Below are positions 46,507 through 55,940 of a stretch of DNA of 64,000 bases, piece by piece; the stretch's first letter is position 1, and each line of letters starts with the position of its first letter. Both the position numbers and the translations under genes were made by a program. Origin of the DNA: Bradyrhizobium sp. sBnM-33 (GTDB lineage Bacteria > Pseudomonadota > Alphaproteobacteria > Rhizobiales > Xanthobacteraceae); NCBI RefSeq assembly GCF_032917945.1, contig NZ_CP136624.1, positions 7,006,001-7,070,000 on the forward strand. Reading direction: 5' to 3'. Below the pieces are notes generated by a model. It saw only the letters and a list, made by a program, of their open reading frames with translations, was not told the DNA's origin and ran no database searches.

Positions 46507-49500
46507 TTAGATCAGGAGCGGCGTCCTCAAGTCGAGCGTCAAAGGGAATTCAATTGTGCGTTCCTCGGGCGGCGGCTCGATTCGGCCCGGGGTGTGGCCG
46601 TGATCCTGAAACCGAGCCAGCCGCCGCGCCTCCGCCTCATAGGAATTGACCGGCTTCGTATCGTAGTTGCGGCCGCCGGGATGGGCGACGTGGTAGACGC
46701 AGCCGCCGAGCGAACGGCCGTTCCAGCTATCAATCAAGTCAAATGTCAGCGGGGCGTGGACCGGGATGGTCGGATGCAGGCCTGAGGCCGGCTGCCAGGC
46801 CTTGAAGCGGACGGCCGCGACCGCCTCGCCCGAGCGGCCGGTAGGTGTCATCGGCATCCGCCTGCCGTTGCAGGTCACAATATGGCGGCCTTCGACAAAG
46901 CCGTTCGCCTTGACCTGCAACCGCTCCACCGACGAGTCGACATAGCGCACGGTGCCGCCGGCCGAGCCCTCTTCCCCGAGCACATGCCAGGGCTCCAGCG
47001 CCTGCCGCAATTCCAGCGCGACGCCGCCGTGGTGCACACGGCCGAACACGGGAAAACGGAATTCGAGCTGTGCCTGATACCATTCCGGCGAGAAATCGTA
47101 ACCGGATAGCTTGAGCTCATCGAGCACGCCGAGAAAGTCCTCCCAGAGGAAATGTGGCAGCATGAAGCGATCGTGCAACGCAGTTCCCCAGCGTACAAAC
47201 TTACCCTGCTGCGGCTCGCGCCAGAGCTTTGCGATCAGGGCGCGGATCAACAACTGCTGCGCCAGCGACATCCTGGGATCAGGCGGCATTTCGAGCGCGC
47301 GGAATTCGACGAGCCCGAGGCGGCCGGTCGGGCCATCGGGCGAATAGAGCTTGTCGATGCAGATTTCGGCGCGATGGGTATTGCCGGTGATGTCGACCAG
47401 AATATGCCGGAACAGCCGGTCGACCAGCCATAGCGGGGCTTCGATATCGGGCGGCGGCACATGCGAGAGCGCGATCTCCAGCTCATAGAGTCCGTCATGC
47501 CGCGCCTCGTCGATACGCGGCGCCTGGCTCGTCGGGCCGATGAACATGCCCGAGAACAAATAGGACAGCGAAGGATGGCGCTGCCAGTACAGCACGAGAC
47601 TCCTGAGCAAATCCGGGCGGCGCAGGAAAGGCGAATCCTGCGGCGTAGAGCCGCCGACCACGACATGATTTCCACCGCCGGTGCCGGTGTGGCGGCCATC
47701 GACAAGAAAGCGGTTGGCGCCGAGGCGAACTTTCGCGGCGTCTTCGTACAGGCCGAAGGTGATGTCCACCGCCTCGCGCCAGTTTTGCGCCGGCTGGACG
47801 TTGATCTCGATCACGCCGGGATCGGGCGTCACCTTGATGACGTCGATCCGCGGATCGTAAGGCGGCCCGTAGCCCTCGACATGAACCGCGATCTGCATCT
47901 CCTCGGCGGTTGCCTCCACGGCCGCGATCAATTCGAGATAGTGTTCGATCTTCTCGACCGGTGGCATGAAGACGCACAACACGCCGTCGCGGATTTCGAC
48001 TGAGGTTGCCGTGCGCACCGGCTTGGCCTTGCGCTTTACTTGCGGCTCTTGCGCCGGCCCTGGCGCTTCTCCCGCTCCGCTATCCTTGTCCTCGGCCGCA
48101 AGCTCCAGCCGCGGCTCCATCGGGTCCTGCTCGACGACGTAGGGATATTCTTCCGGCGGAACATGCGGCAGTGATGCCATCGGCAGCCGCAAGCCCAGCG
48201 GCGAATCGCCCGGGATCAGGAACAGATGGCTACGCCGAAGCTGCCAGCGCTCGCTCGTCCAGCCCGAGGCATCGGCATCTGCATGCTGGATCGGCAGCAC
48301 GAACCCTTTCGGCTTGTCGAGCCCTTCATCGAATACACGCGCCATGCGTGATCGTTCTTCGGGATCGGACAACTTGGAGTCGCCGGGATCGACATTGAAC
48401 GGAAGTGCCGCTTCCTTTTGCAGCCAATGCACGGGGTCTTCATAGGCCGGCATCACGTAGCTGGCGTCGAGGCCGAGCCGCTTCGCGATGCCTCCTATCA
48501 ATTGCCGGGCATCCGCGATATCGGCCTCGGGCGCATTCTCGATCCCTGCGATCAGATCGGCATTCTTCCAGATCGGGACGCCGTCCTTGCGCCAATAGAG
48601 GCCGAACGCCCAGCGCGGCAGGCTTTCGCCCGGATACCATTTGCCTTGCCCGTAATGCAGCAGCCCGCCCGGTGCAAAACGCGCGCGCAGCTTGCGGATC
48701 AATTCGTCTGCCAGCGCCTGCTTGGTTGGGCCGATGGCGGCGATGTTCCATTCCGGCGCTTCCAGATCGTCGATCGAGACGAAGGTCGGCTCGCCGCCCA
48801 TGGTCAGCCGCACGTCGTCGCGCCTGAGATCGGCGTCGACCTGCTCGCCGAGCCTATCGAGCCGTGCCCAGGATTCATCGGAGAACGGGCGCGTGATCCG
48901 CGGCGCCTCGCGGATTCGCCTGACGCTCATCTCGAAACCGAATTCGACATTGGCGAAACCCGCACCGCCGGAGACCGGTGCAGCGGAGCGATAATGCGGC
49001 GTGGCAGCGACGGGGATATGCCCCTCGCCCGTCAGCATGCCCGAGGTGACGTCGAACCCGATCCAGCCTGCGCCCGGAAGGTAGACCTCGGCCCAGGCAT
49101 GCAGGTCGGTGAAATCGGTTTCGACCTCGCGTGGGCCTTCGACCGGATCGATATCGGGACGCAACTGCACGAGATAGCCGGAGACGAAGCGCGCCGCGAG
49201 GCCGAGGTGGCGAAAGATCTGAATCAACAGCCACGCCGAGTCGCGGCACGATCCGGAGCCGCGCGCCAACGTCTCCTCCGGCGTCTGAATGCCCGGCTCC
49301 ATGCGGATGACATACTTGATCTTCTTCTGAAGCTGAGCGTTCAGCTCGACGAGGAAATTGACCGTGCTATCGGCCTCGCGCGGAATCTCCTTCAAGTAAG
49401 CCGTGAACAACGGCCCCTGCTCGGAGGTCGCGAGATAGGGCGTGAGCTCTGTCTTGAGATCGTTGCTGTACTGAAACGGAAAGGAGTTTGCGTAGGGCTC

Positions 49501-49785
49501 GACGAAGAAATCGAAGGGATTGACGACCGTCATCTGCGCGGTGAAGTCGACTTCGATCTTCAGCTCAGACGCCTTGTCCGGAAAGACGAAGCGCGCCAGC
49601 CAGTTGCCCTGCGGATCCTGCTGCCAGTTCACGAAATGATTGGCTGGCGTCACTTTGAGGGAATAGCTCAGGATCGGCGTGCGGGTATGCGGCGCCGGGC
49701 GCAGCCGCACGGTTTGCGGGCCGAGATCGATCGGTCGGTCGTATTTGTAGTGCGTGACGTGATGAAGTGCGACGAAGATCGACAC
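46507..49785 (-). CDS. Transglutaminase-DUF2126 fusion protein
   Basis: The 1092-residue protein has an N-terminal transglutaminase module (triad Cys180 in [12 protein letters not shown], His229 in DLHAWAEVY, Asp245 in GFDVTSG). It is followed by a DUF2126 region of roughly 800 residues with [40 protein letters not shown] and [22 protein letters not shown]2126 has been proposed from sequence analysis to be a carboxylate-amine ligase related to the glutamine synthetase fold; the Gly-rich TGTGGGNH stretch fits an active site. It heads the operon; its promoter should lie between 49,786 and 49,890. Confidence 0.9.
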   Translation of the reverse strand: MSIFVALHHVTHYKYDRPIDLGPQTVRLRPAPHTRTPILSYSLKVTPANHFVNWQQDPQGNWLARFVFPDKASELKIEVDFTAQMTVVNPFDFFVEPYANSFPFQYSNDLKTELTPYLATSEQGPLFTAYLKEIPREADSTVNFLVELNAQLQKKIKYVIRMEPGIQTPEETLARGSGSCRDSAWLLIQIFRHLGLAARFVSGYLVQLRPDIDPVEGPREVETDFTDLHAWAEVYLPGAGWIGFDVTSGMLTGEGHIPVAATPHYRSAAPVSGGAGFANVEFGFEMSVRRIREAPRITRPFSDESWARLDRLGEQVDADLRRDDVRLTMGGEPTFVSIDDLEAPEWNIAAIGPTKQALADELIRKLRARFAPGGLLHYGQGKWYPGESLPRWAFGLYWRKDGVPIWKNADLIAGIENAPEADIADARQLIGGIAKRLGLDASYVMPAYEDPVHWLQKEAALPFNVDPGDSKLSDPEERSRMARVFDEGLDKPKGFVLPIQHADADASGWTSERWQLRRSHLFLIPGDSPLGLRLPMASLPHVPPEEYPYVVEQDPMEPRLELAAEDKDSGAGEAPGPAQEPQVKRKAKPVRTATSVEIRDGVLCVFMPPVEKIEHYLELIAAVEATAEEMQIAVHVEGYGPPYDPRIDVIKVTPDPGVIEINVQPAQNWREAVDITFGLYEDAAKVRLGANRFLVDGRHTGTGGGNHVVVGGSTPQDSPFLRRPDLLRSLVLYWQRHPSLSYLFSGMFIGPTSQAPRIDEARHDGLYELEIALSHVPPPDIEAPLWLVDRLFRHILVDITGNTHRAEICIDKLYSPDGPTGRLGLVEFRALEMPPDPRMSLAQQLLIRALIAKLWREPQQGKFVRWGTALHDRFMLPHFLWEDFLGVLDELKLSGYDFSPEWYQAQLEFRFPVFGRVHHGGVALELRQALEPWHVLGEEGSAGGTVRYVDSSVERLQVKANGFVEGRHIVTCNGRRMPMTPTGRSGEAVAAVRFKAWQPASGLHPTIPVHAPLTFDLIDSWNGRSLGGCVYHVAHPGGRNYDTKPVNSYEAEARRLARFQDHGHTPGRIEPPPEERTIEFPLTLDLRTPLLI

Positions 49786-49892
49786 GGACCGGAAGCTCCA
49801 GCGGCTTTTTTAAGCAGAACACCGGTTCCGGATGGGATCAAGCACTAACAGTGGGCACCGCGTGCCTGAAGTAAGGGCGACGCCGCCTCCCC

Positions 49893-50011
49893 GTCATTGC
49901 GAGGAGCGATAGCGACGAAGCAATCCATCGTCCCGCTTGCGGCGCTATGGATTGCTTCGCGGAGCCTGTCATCGGGCGCGCATTCGCGCGACCCGTTGGC
50001 TCGCAATGATG
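49893..50011. repeat. Dispersed palindromic repeat, family A, copy 2
   Basis: Begins TCATTGCGAGGAGCGATAGC and ends TTGGCTCGCAATGA, with inner arms GAAGCAATCCAT and ATGGATTGCTTC. An IS110-type element begins within a few bases of its right end. Confidence 0.85.
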
Positions 50012-50085
50012 GGGTGGACGGCCCCCGAACGGCATCGATGTGCCAGACTGGCGATGCTGAGTCGAACCAGACAAGGGGACCGTCC

Positions 50086-51109
50086 ATGACGAAGATTAGC
50101 ACGATTGGGTTGGATCTGGCTAAGAACGTGTTTCAGGTTCACGGGATTGATGCATCGGGAAGGGTTGTGCTGAGGCGGCAGCTCAGGCGGGCTGCCGTAG
50201 TTTGCGGGGTTGCCACCGTGCCTGGTTGGCATGGAGGCTTGCGGGAGCGCACATCATTGGGCCCGGGTGATCAGGCGCTATGGCCATGAGGTGCGACTGA
50301 TGCCGCCGGCCTATGTGAAGCCCTACGTCAAGCGCAACAAGAACGACGGCCGGGATGCGGAAGGTGTCTGCGAGGCAGTGGGCCGGCCGACGATGCGCTT
50401 TGTTCCGGTGAAGAGCGTCGAGCAACAGGCCACGCTGGCGGTTCATGGCACACGTGCCTTGCTGGTTCGCCAGCGGACGATGGTGGCAAACGCCTTGCGG
50501 GCAGCGCTGAGCGAGCTCGGGATCGTGGCCGCGCAAGGACATCAGGGGCTGTGTGAGCTGATGGCCAAGCTTGAGGAGCCGAGCGAAGAGATTCCGGAGA
50601 TGATGCGATGTGCTCTGTTGATGCTGGCGCAGCACTGGCAGGCGCTCAATGCCGATGAACGCGTGCTTGAACGGCAGATCGCGAAGGCTGCCAGATGCGA
50701 TCGGGACGCGCGCCGGCTGATGGAAGTCCCAGGCGTCGGCCCGATCATCGCCAGTACGGTGTTGGCCAAAGTGCCCGATGCGAAGGTGTTTCGCTCCGGT
50801 CGGGACTTCGCGGCCTGGATCGGGCTCACCGGCAAGGACCACGGTACTGGCGGCAAGCATCGCCCAGGGCGTATCTCCAAACAGGGAGATCGTATGTTGC
50901 GCGCGCTGCTGATCAGCGGAGCCAGCGCCCATCTGCGGCAGCAAAAGAGGCGCGGCGTCAGCGACCCGTGGCTGCGCGATCTTTTGGCGCGGCGGCCTTA
51001 CAAGGTCGCCATGGTGGCGTTCGCCGCTAAAGCCGCGCGCATCCTCTGGGCCATGCTGAGCAAAGGAGAAGTTTACCGAGACCGCGCGAGCGCGCCGGCT
51101 GCTGCCTAG
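50086..51109 (+). pseudogene. IS110-family transposase, frameshifted
   Basis: An ATG at 50,086 gives MTKISTIGLDLAKNVFQVHG, the DEDD-nuclease start of IS110/IS1111 transposases, but this frame ends at 50,289 in out-of-family sequence. The rest of the protein is in the next frame from about 50,210 (MPPCLVGMEACGSAHHWARV) to 51,109. It includes NKNDGRDAEGVCEA, the C-terminal serine-containing domain region VPGVGPIIASTVL and GKHRPGRISKQGDRMLR. The shift fits one extra base (or two lost) in the GTTTGCGGGGTT run near 50,200. The copy is therefore probably inactive unless the sequence is in error. Confidence 0.85.
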
Positions 51110-51356
51110 TTGAAGGGCGACAGCCGCCGCGCTCGCGCTCATCCCTATCGGAAGGGCAATTAAGGTGTGATGGCAAATGGTCAGGAAACCAGGATCGAAA
51201 CACTCCGACACGTCATCGCGCGTCACAGCGCGCCGCAATGATTGGAATTCGATCCGCGATCTCCATCAGGGCCCGCGGTCAATGGCCGCTTCTCGAGGCC
51301 GTATACATGACCGCTCCCCGATCCATTGCCGAAGCACCAAAAAGCCCTTGCCGAGA
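51110..51356 (+). other. Right noncoding end of the IS, possible bridge-RNA region
   Basis: These 247 bases lie between the transposase stop and the right inverted repeat. In IS1111-group elements the structured guide (bridge) RNA is encoded in the noncoding end. Short inverted pairs such as CGCGCGTCACAGCGCG (about 51,216) are present, but no RNA was folded here. Confidence 0.35.
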
Positions 51357-51396
51357 GGGGGCCGTCCATACATGACGTTGAGCAGCGTGCCTCCAC

Positions 51397-52923
51397 TCAC
51401 ATCGTAGCTCCAAGGACCCACGGCGCGAATTCGGCGCCGCCGAAGTCAAAACTCTCGCTCTTGGTCGGCTGGCCGGATGCCGTTTTCAGCATCAGCTCGA
51501 AAATGCGCTGGCCGCATTGCTGCACGGTTTCCTCGCCGTCGAGAATGGTGCCGCAATTGACGTCCATATCGTCTTCCATTCGCTTGTACATCGGCGTGTT
51601 GGTGGCGAGCTTGATCGAGGGCGCCGGCTTGCAGCCGAACACGCTGCCGCGGCCCGTGGTGAAGCAGACGAGGTTGGCGCCGCCAGCCACTTGGCCCGTG
51701 GCCGCGACAGGGTCGTAGCCGGGCGTATCCATGAAGACAAAGCCCTTCTTGGTGATGGGCTCAGCATAGTTGAGCACGTCGACCAGATTGGTGCTGCCGG
51801 CCTTCGCCATCGCGCCCAGGGATTTCTCAAGGATCGTGGTGAGGCCGCCGGCTTTGTTGCCGGGGCTCGGATTGGCATTCATCTCGGCGCCTTCGCGCCT
51901 GGTGTACTCTTCCCACCAGCGCATAAGGCCGACGAGTTTTTCGCCAACCTCGCGGCTGACCGCGCGGCGGGTCAGGAGATGCTCGGCGCCATAGGTTTCC
52001 GGCGTCTCCGAAAGGATCACCGTACCGCCGTGGCGCACCAGCAGGTCGCTCGCCGCACCCAGCGCCGGATTGGCCGATACGCCGGAGTAACCGTCGGAGC
52101 CACCGCATTGCAGCGCCACCGTCAATTCGCTGGCCGGCACCGGCTCGCGCTTTACTTTATTAGCGTCGGTCAGCGCCTCCTTCACGAATGCGACGCCAGC
52201 CTCCACCGTCTTGCGGGTGCCGCCGACTTCCTGGATATCCATCGCGCGCAAACGTCCCGCGAGCTTCTGCTCCTCCATCAGCCCGCCGATCTGGTTGACC
52301 TCGCAGCCGAGCCCCAGCACGATCACGTGGGAGAAATTCGCATGCCGCGCGTAGCCGCCGAGCGTCCGCCGCAACAATGCCAGCGGTTCGTTCTGCGTCA
52401 TGCCGCAGCCGGTCTTGTGGGTCAGCGCCACCACACCGTCGACATTCGGAAAATCCGCCAGCGGGTTATCGCCAGTAAATGGATTCTTCTTGAACATGTC
52501 GGCGACGATGCCGGCGACATGGGCGCTGCAATTCACCGAGGTGAGGATGCCGATATAGTTGCGTGTCGCCACGCGGCCGTCGGCGCGGCGAATGCCATCG
52601 AACGTCGCGGGCAGATCGAAGTTCGGCACCGGCTTGACGTCGACGCCGAACGCATAATCCTTGGCGAAGTCGCCCATGCCGCAGTTTTGCGTATGCACGT
52701 GCTGCCCCGGCGCGATTGGCGCTGTGGCAAAGCCGATGATCTGGCCGTAGCGGCGCACCGCCTCGCCTACGGCAATCGGCTTGATCGCGACCTTGTGGCC
52801 GGCCGGAATGCGCTCGACCGTAGTGACCCCATCGGTCACCAGCATGCCCGGCGGCAGGCTCGCGCGCGCGATCAGTACGCCGTCGTCAGGATGCAGGCGG
52901 ATCACGGGTGCCGGGGTGGTCAT
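51397..52923 (-). CDS. UxaA/GarD-family altronate or galactarate dehydratase
   Basis: The 508-residue protein starts MTTPAPVIRLHPDDGV with a GGAGAC ribosome-binding site; the open frame extends further without support. It has an N-terminal SAF domain (about 10-85) and a C-terminal dehydratase domain with TRNYIGILTSVNCS, HKTGCGMTQNEPLALL, GLGCEVNQIGGLMEEQ, LQCGGSDGYSGVSANP and GRGSVFGCKPAPSIK, whose cysteines bind iron. Family members dehydrate altronate, galactarate or related sugar acids; the substrate here is unresolved. It is last in a minus-strand run with the aldolase and the Ldh_2 dehydrogenase. Confidence 0.9.
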   Translation of the reverse strand: MTTPAPVIRLHPDDGVLIARASLPPGMLVTDGVTTVERIPAGHKVAIKPIAVGEAVRRYGQIIGFATAPIAPGQHVHTQNCGMGDFAKDYAFGVDVKPVPNFDLPATFDGIRRADGRVATRNYIGILTSVNCSAHVAGIVADMFKKNPFTGDNPLADFPNVDGVVALTHKTGCGMTQNEPLALLRRTLGGYARHANFSHVIVLGLGCEVNQIGGLMEEQKLAGRLRAMDIQEVGGTRKTVEAGVAFVKEALTDANKVKREPVPASELTVALQCGGSDGYSGVSANPALGAASDLLVRHGGTVILSETPETYGAEHLLTRRAVSREVGEKLVGLMRWWEEYTRREGAEMNANPSPGNKAGGLTTILEKSLGAMAKAGSTNLVDVLNYAEPITKKGFVFMDTPGYDPVAATGQVAGGANLVCFTTGRGSVFGCKPAPSIKLATNTPMYKRMEDDMDVNCGTILDGEETVQQCGQRIFELMLKTASGQPTKSESFDFGGAEFAPWVLGATM

Positions 52924-52945
52924 GGGGTGTCTCCTTGACTGTATC

Positions 52946-53067
52946 GTGCCCCGGATGCTGCGCAGCGCGAAGCGGTGCGCTGCTGATCCGGGGCCCATGC
53001 GCCGCTGCTTTCAGTTGGGTCCCGGCTCTGCGGAGCAGCGTTACACGCTGCACCGCGTCCGGGACAC
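52946..53067. repeat. Palindromic repeat, family E
   Basis: The element runs from GTGCCCCGGATGCTGCGCAG through GATCCGGGGCCCAT to GTCCGGGACAC, forming nested hairpins in the gap between the dehydratase and aldolase genes. Single copy in this window; the form matches dispersed repeats of Bradyrhizobium. Confidence 0.65.
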
Positions 53068-53074
53068 GAGGGCT

Positions 53075-53854
53075 TTACGCCTTACCGCCAGAATCCTTCC
53101 TCGTCTGATTCACCTGCATCTTGGCGTAGGTCATCATCAACCCGCTCTCGTTCGACAGCGTCACGAGCTTGAAGCCCATGTTGATGGCGCGCACCGCGCC
53201 CTCGGCGCCGGAGCAGTGGATGCCGGGATTGAGGCCGCGCTTGCCGCATTCCTTGACGATCTTCTCATAGATCTTGAGGATCTCCGGCTCGTCGCGATCG
53301 AGCTTCGGCACCAGGCCGTAGGAGAAGCCGAGGTCAGATGGGCCGATATAGACGCCGTCGATGCCCTCGACATCGAGGATCGATTCCATATTCTCGACCG
53401 CGGTCCTGGTTTCCATCATCGGCAGCAGCACGATCTCGTCATTCGCCGTCTGCTGGTAGCTGCCGGCCGAACCGTACATGCCGGAGCGGATCGGGCCGTT
53501 CGAGCGCGTGCCCTTCGGCGGATACTTCGCGTACTGGACGAGGTCCTTCGCCTCCTGCGGGGTGTTGATCATCGGGCAGATCACGCCATAGGCCCCGCCG
53601 TCGAGCACCTTGCCGATGATGCCGGGCTCGTTCCAGGGCACGCGGACCATCGGTGTGACGGGGTGGCCGTTCATCGCCTGAAAGCACTGGACCATCGAGA
53701 GGTAATCCTGCACGCCATGCTGCATGTCGACGGTGACACTGTCGAAGCCGCATTGCGCGATCACTTCGGCCGAGAAGCCTGAGGGGATCGCGAGCCACGC
53801 GTTCACCACGGCCTTACCCGAGGCCCATACCTTCTTGACGTTGTTGGTTGCCAC
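53075..53854 (-). CDS. HpcH/HpaI-family class II aldolase
   Basis: The 259-residue TIM-barrel aldolase has the family stretches GFDSVTVDMQHGVQDY, MVRVPWNEPGIIGKVLDGGA, LPMMETRTAVENMESILDVE and GVYIGPSDLGFSYG, with the metal ligands Glu (in METR) and Asp (in GPSDL). It starts with GTG behind AGGAGG. Such enzymes cleave 4-hydroxy-2-oxo acids to pyruvate and an aldehyde. Flanking genes suggest sugar-acid breakdown, but the hpa operon 2 kb away lacks the HpaI aldolase step, so it could serve that pathway. Confidence 0.88.
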   Translation of the reverse strand: MATNNVKKVWASGKAVVNAWLAIPSGFSAEVIAQCGFDSVTVDMQHGVQDYLSMVQCFQAMNGHPVTPMVRVPWNEPGIIGKVLDGGAYGVICPMINTPQEAKDLVQYAKYPPKGTRSNGPIRSGMYGSAGSYQQTANDEIVLLPMMETRTAVENMESILDVEGIDGVYIGPSDLGFSYGLVPKLDRDEPEILKIYEKIVKECGKRGLNPGIHCSGAEGAVRAINMGFKLVTLSNESGLMMTYAKMQVNQTRKDSGGKA

Positions 53855-53884
53855 TCTCTAGTCCTCCTGTTGATCTAACATTTC

Positions 53885-54000
53885 ATCATTGCGAGGAGCG
53901 AAGCGACGAAGCAATCCAGCTTGCTTGTGGCTCATGGATTGCTTCGCGGAGCCTGTCATCGGGCGGCGCTCGCGCCGACTCGTTGGCTCGCAATGACGGA
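53885..54000. repeat. Dispersed palindromic repeat, family A, copy 3
   Basis: Same ends and inner arms as the copies at 450 and 49,893 (TCATTGCGAGGAGCGAAGC at the left, GTTGGCTCGCAATGA at the right). It fills the gap between the Ldh_2 dehydrogenase and aldolase genes. Confidence 0.85.
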
Positions 54001-54003
54001 TAA

Positions 54004-55089
54004 TCATGATGTTGCCCGCTGAATGGCGGCTTCGCTGACGCCGACCTCGCGGGCGGTGTTGACGATCGCAGCCCAAGTGTCATCAGGCAGCGGTACGCCG
54101 TTCTTGGTACGCTCGGCGCGCATCTTGCGTTCGGGGTCACCGGGGACCAGCACGGATTCGACGCCGGCGATCGGCTTGGTCTCGCGGATGAAGTCGGTAT
54201 AGCGCGAGATTTCGGCGTCGAAATAATCGGTCGTGTCGATCACCTTGGGATCGATATAGAAGGCGAGCATGCCGTTGGCGAACTGCCGGCCACCCGAGGT
54301 GGCGCCGGTGCCGGTCAGCGCACCACCGAGCAGTTCGCAGATGAACGCCAGCCCCGAACCCTTGTGCTCGCCGAACGCGCGGATCGCGCCCGTGCCTTTG
54401 GTATGGTCGCGTGGCCCGTCGGGGGTGTAGGGACCATAGAGCACAGCCGGATCTTCGCTCAGCGTTCCGTCTTGATCGACGAGCGCGCCGGTCGGCAATT
54501 TCTTGCCGCCGCGGCTTGCGACCAGCACCTTGCCTTCGGCAACGATCGAGGTGGCAAAGTCGAGCACGATTGGGTCCTGACCCTGGCGCGGAATGCCGAC
54601 GCAGTAAGGCGCGGTCGAGAGCCGCTTCTGAACGCCGCCGTAAGGCGCCACCAGCAGCGAGCCGGCCGCGTTGACGAAGTGCACCGATACCAGCCCTTCG
54701 GCAGCAGCCATCTCAGCCCAGTCGCCGACGCGGCCGATATGGCCGGCATTGCGCAGCGCGATCGCCGACAGCCCCGCCTTCTTGCACTTCTCGATGCCGG
54801 TCCGCACCGCGAATGGCGTCACGGTCTGGCCATAGCCGAATTTGCCGTCGACCACGGCGAGCGACGGGGTGTCAACGACGATCTCGGGGGTCTGGTTGGG
54901 AACGACGTTGCCTGTCTTTTTCCAGCGGATATAGACCGGAACCCGGATCACGCCGTGGCTGTCATGGCCGGTGAGATTGGCTGTCGTGAGATAAGTGGCG
55001 ATGCGCCTTGCTTCCTCGGGCGAGGATTCCGAATGCGAAAAAACCTCAGCGACGAAGTCGATCAGATTGTTGACTTTTATTATGACCAT
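54004..55089 (-). CDS. Ldh_2-family malate/L-lactate-type dehydrogenase
   Basis: The 361-residue protein belongs to the NAD(P)-dependent Ldh_2 family (unrelated to Rossmann malate dehydrogenases): GHDSHGVIRVPVYI near 41, LRNAGHIGRVGDWAE, VPYCVGIPRQ-type loop and HKGSGLAFICELLGGALTGT. Members oxidise 2-hydroxy acids such as malate, sulfolactate, ureidoglycolate or 2,3-diketogulonate. It heads the run with the aldolase and dehydratase. A perfect 20-bp palindrome lies about 146 bases upstream of its start. Confidence 0.88.
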   Translation of the reverse strand: MVIIKVNNLIDFVAEVFSHSESSPEEARRIATYLTTANLTGHDSHGVIRVPVYIRWKKTGNVVPNQTPEIVVDTPSLAVVDGKFGYGQTVTPFAVRTGIEKCKKAGLSAIALRNAGHIGRVGDWAEMAAAEGLVSVHFVNAAGSLLVAPYGGVQKRLSTAPYCVGIPRQGQDPIVLDFATSIVAEGKVLVASRGGKKLPTGALVDQDGTLSEDPAVLYGPYTPDGPRDHTKGTGAIRAFGEHKGSGLAFICELLGGALTGTGATSGGRQFANGMLAFYIDPKVIDTTDYFDAEISRYTDFIRETKPIAGVESVLVPGDPERKMRAERTKNGVPLPDDTWAAIVNTAREVGVSEAAIQRATS

Positions 55090-55234
55090 GTCCGGAGTTT
55101 AGCCCTGTCCTTGCACGGGAAAGCCTGCGTTTGAGCAGCTACCCCCGTGACTCCCGCACCGGTTTTGATGACCTGCTTGGTCGGCACTTTGAACGAAAAA
55201 TCGCGCGCGTGTCTACCGCCTCGGTCGCATTTGA

Positions 55235-55254
55235 CAAATGATTGCAATCATTTG
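55235..55254. promoter_or_regulatory. Perfect 20-bp palindrome, probable operator
   Basis: CAAATGATTGCAATCATTTG is a perfect inverted repeat without spacer, preceded by TTGA, in the 210-base gap between hpaR and the dehydrogenase gene. Length and symmetry fit a dimeric regulator site (MarR, GntR or similar) controlling the minus-strand catabolic run. No T tract follows, so a terminator is unlikely. Confidence 0.55.
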
Positions 55255-55299
55255 CCCGGCCGCTATGCATCGGGCCAGTAGCATCATGCAAATTTGCGC

Positions 55300-55836
55300 T
55301 TACTCGTCAGCTTCGGCCTCGCCCTCACCCGCAACTTCCATCGCGGCAAGGCTGCGCTCGAGTTCGCCCAGCATGTCCTGCAATTCGGCGAGCTTGCGCG
55401 CGCCGAAACGGTGCGTGATCTCGGCGTAGATTGCTTCCGAGGTCGGCGCGACCGCCTCGATCAGCTTCAAGCCCTTGGATGAGATCGACACCTCGCCGCG
55501 GCGCAAATCCGCCTTGGCCGTGCGGCGCTCGATCAGATCGCGCCCCTCAAGGTCGCGCAGGATGCGCGACAGGCTCGGCCCCAGCAGGAAGGCGACGCGC
55601 GCCAGCTCCGTCACCTCGATGGTATCCACCGCCGTCAGCGCGCGCAGGATCCGCCATTGCTGCTCGGTCAGCCCGTGATTGCGCAAGGACGGACGGAACT
55701 GGCGCATCACCGCCTCGCGCGCGCGTAAGAGCGACATCGGCAGCGAACGCGAGAATTCGCGCATCGGCGTGCGGCGGGCCTCCGTCGTTCCCTCCTGGTC
55801 CGAACGCGATCCGTTCGGTGATTTCTTGCCTGACAT
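55300..55836 (-). CDS. hpaR: MarR-family regulator HpaR
   Basis: The 178-residue protein has a winged helix-turn-helix at about 50-125 with LTEQQWRILRALTAVDTIEV, LGPSLSRILRDLEGRDL and RRTAKADLRRGEVSISSKG, the pattern of HpaR repressors of homoprotocatechuate catabolism. The N-terminal MREFSRSLPMSLLRAREAVM is also characteristic; the first 24 residues may be an extension, with Met25 as alternative start. The tail is acidic. It is divergent from hpaH; the 148 bases between contain two inverted repeats that are likely operators. Confidence 0.92.
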   Translation of the reverse strand: MSGKKSPNGSRSDQEGTTEARRTPMREFSRSLPMSLLRAREAVMRQFRPSLRNHGLTEQQWRILRALTAVDTIEVTELARVAFLLGPSLSRILRDLEGRDLIERRTAKADLRRGEVSISSKGLKLIEAVAPTSEAIYAEITHRFGARKLAELQDMLGELERSLAAMEVAGEGEAEADE

Positions 55837-55890
55837 TCTTCAGTGGCCCGCCATCGGGGAATCCTCGATCGAGGCAAGGATAGAGTTTTG

Positions 55891-55922
55891 CGGCGCAACA
55901 AGCATCAAATCAGTTTGCGCCG
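55891..55922. promoter_or_regulatory. Inverted repeat CGGCGCAA-N16-TTGCGCCG in the hpaR-hpaH gap
   Basis: Two perfect 8-base arms 16 bases apart lie midway between hpaR and hpaH. Centre-to-centre spacing is 24 bases, slightly over two helical turns, so it could seat a regulator or be part of an RNA hairpin in a leader. Confidence 0.4.
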
Positions 55923-55928
55923 GATAAC

Positions 55929-55940
55929 TTAACATGTTAA
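55929..55940. promoter_or_regulatory. Palindrome TTAACATGTTAA, candidate HpaR operator
   Basis: A perfect 12-base palindrome, 45 bases before the hpaH ATG and in an AT-rich patch suited to a promoter -10 region. MarR repressors commonly bind such short AT-rich palindromes over their divergent promoters. Confidence 0.5.

Larger units (their letters stand above)
50015..51368 (+). mobile_element. IS110/IS1111-type insertion sequence
   Basis: A perfect 12-bp inverted repeat (TGGACGGCCCCC at 50,015-50,026 and GGGGGCCGTCCA at 51,357-51,368) brackets an IS110-family transposase gene. The element is about 1.35 kb, with only about 60 noncoding bases on the left and about 250 on the right, the layout of the IS1111 group. 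It abuts a family A palindromic repeat on the left, and its right end lies 28 bases from the stop of the dehydratase gene. IS1111-group elements are known to use palindromic repeats as targets. Confidence 0.85.
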
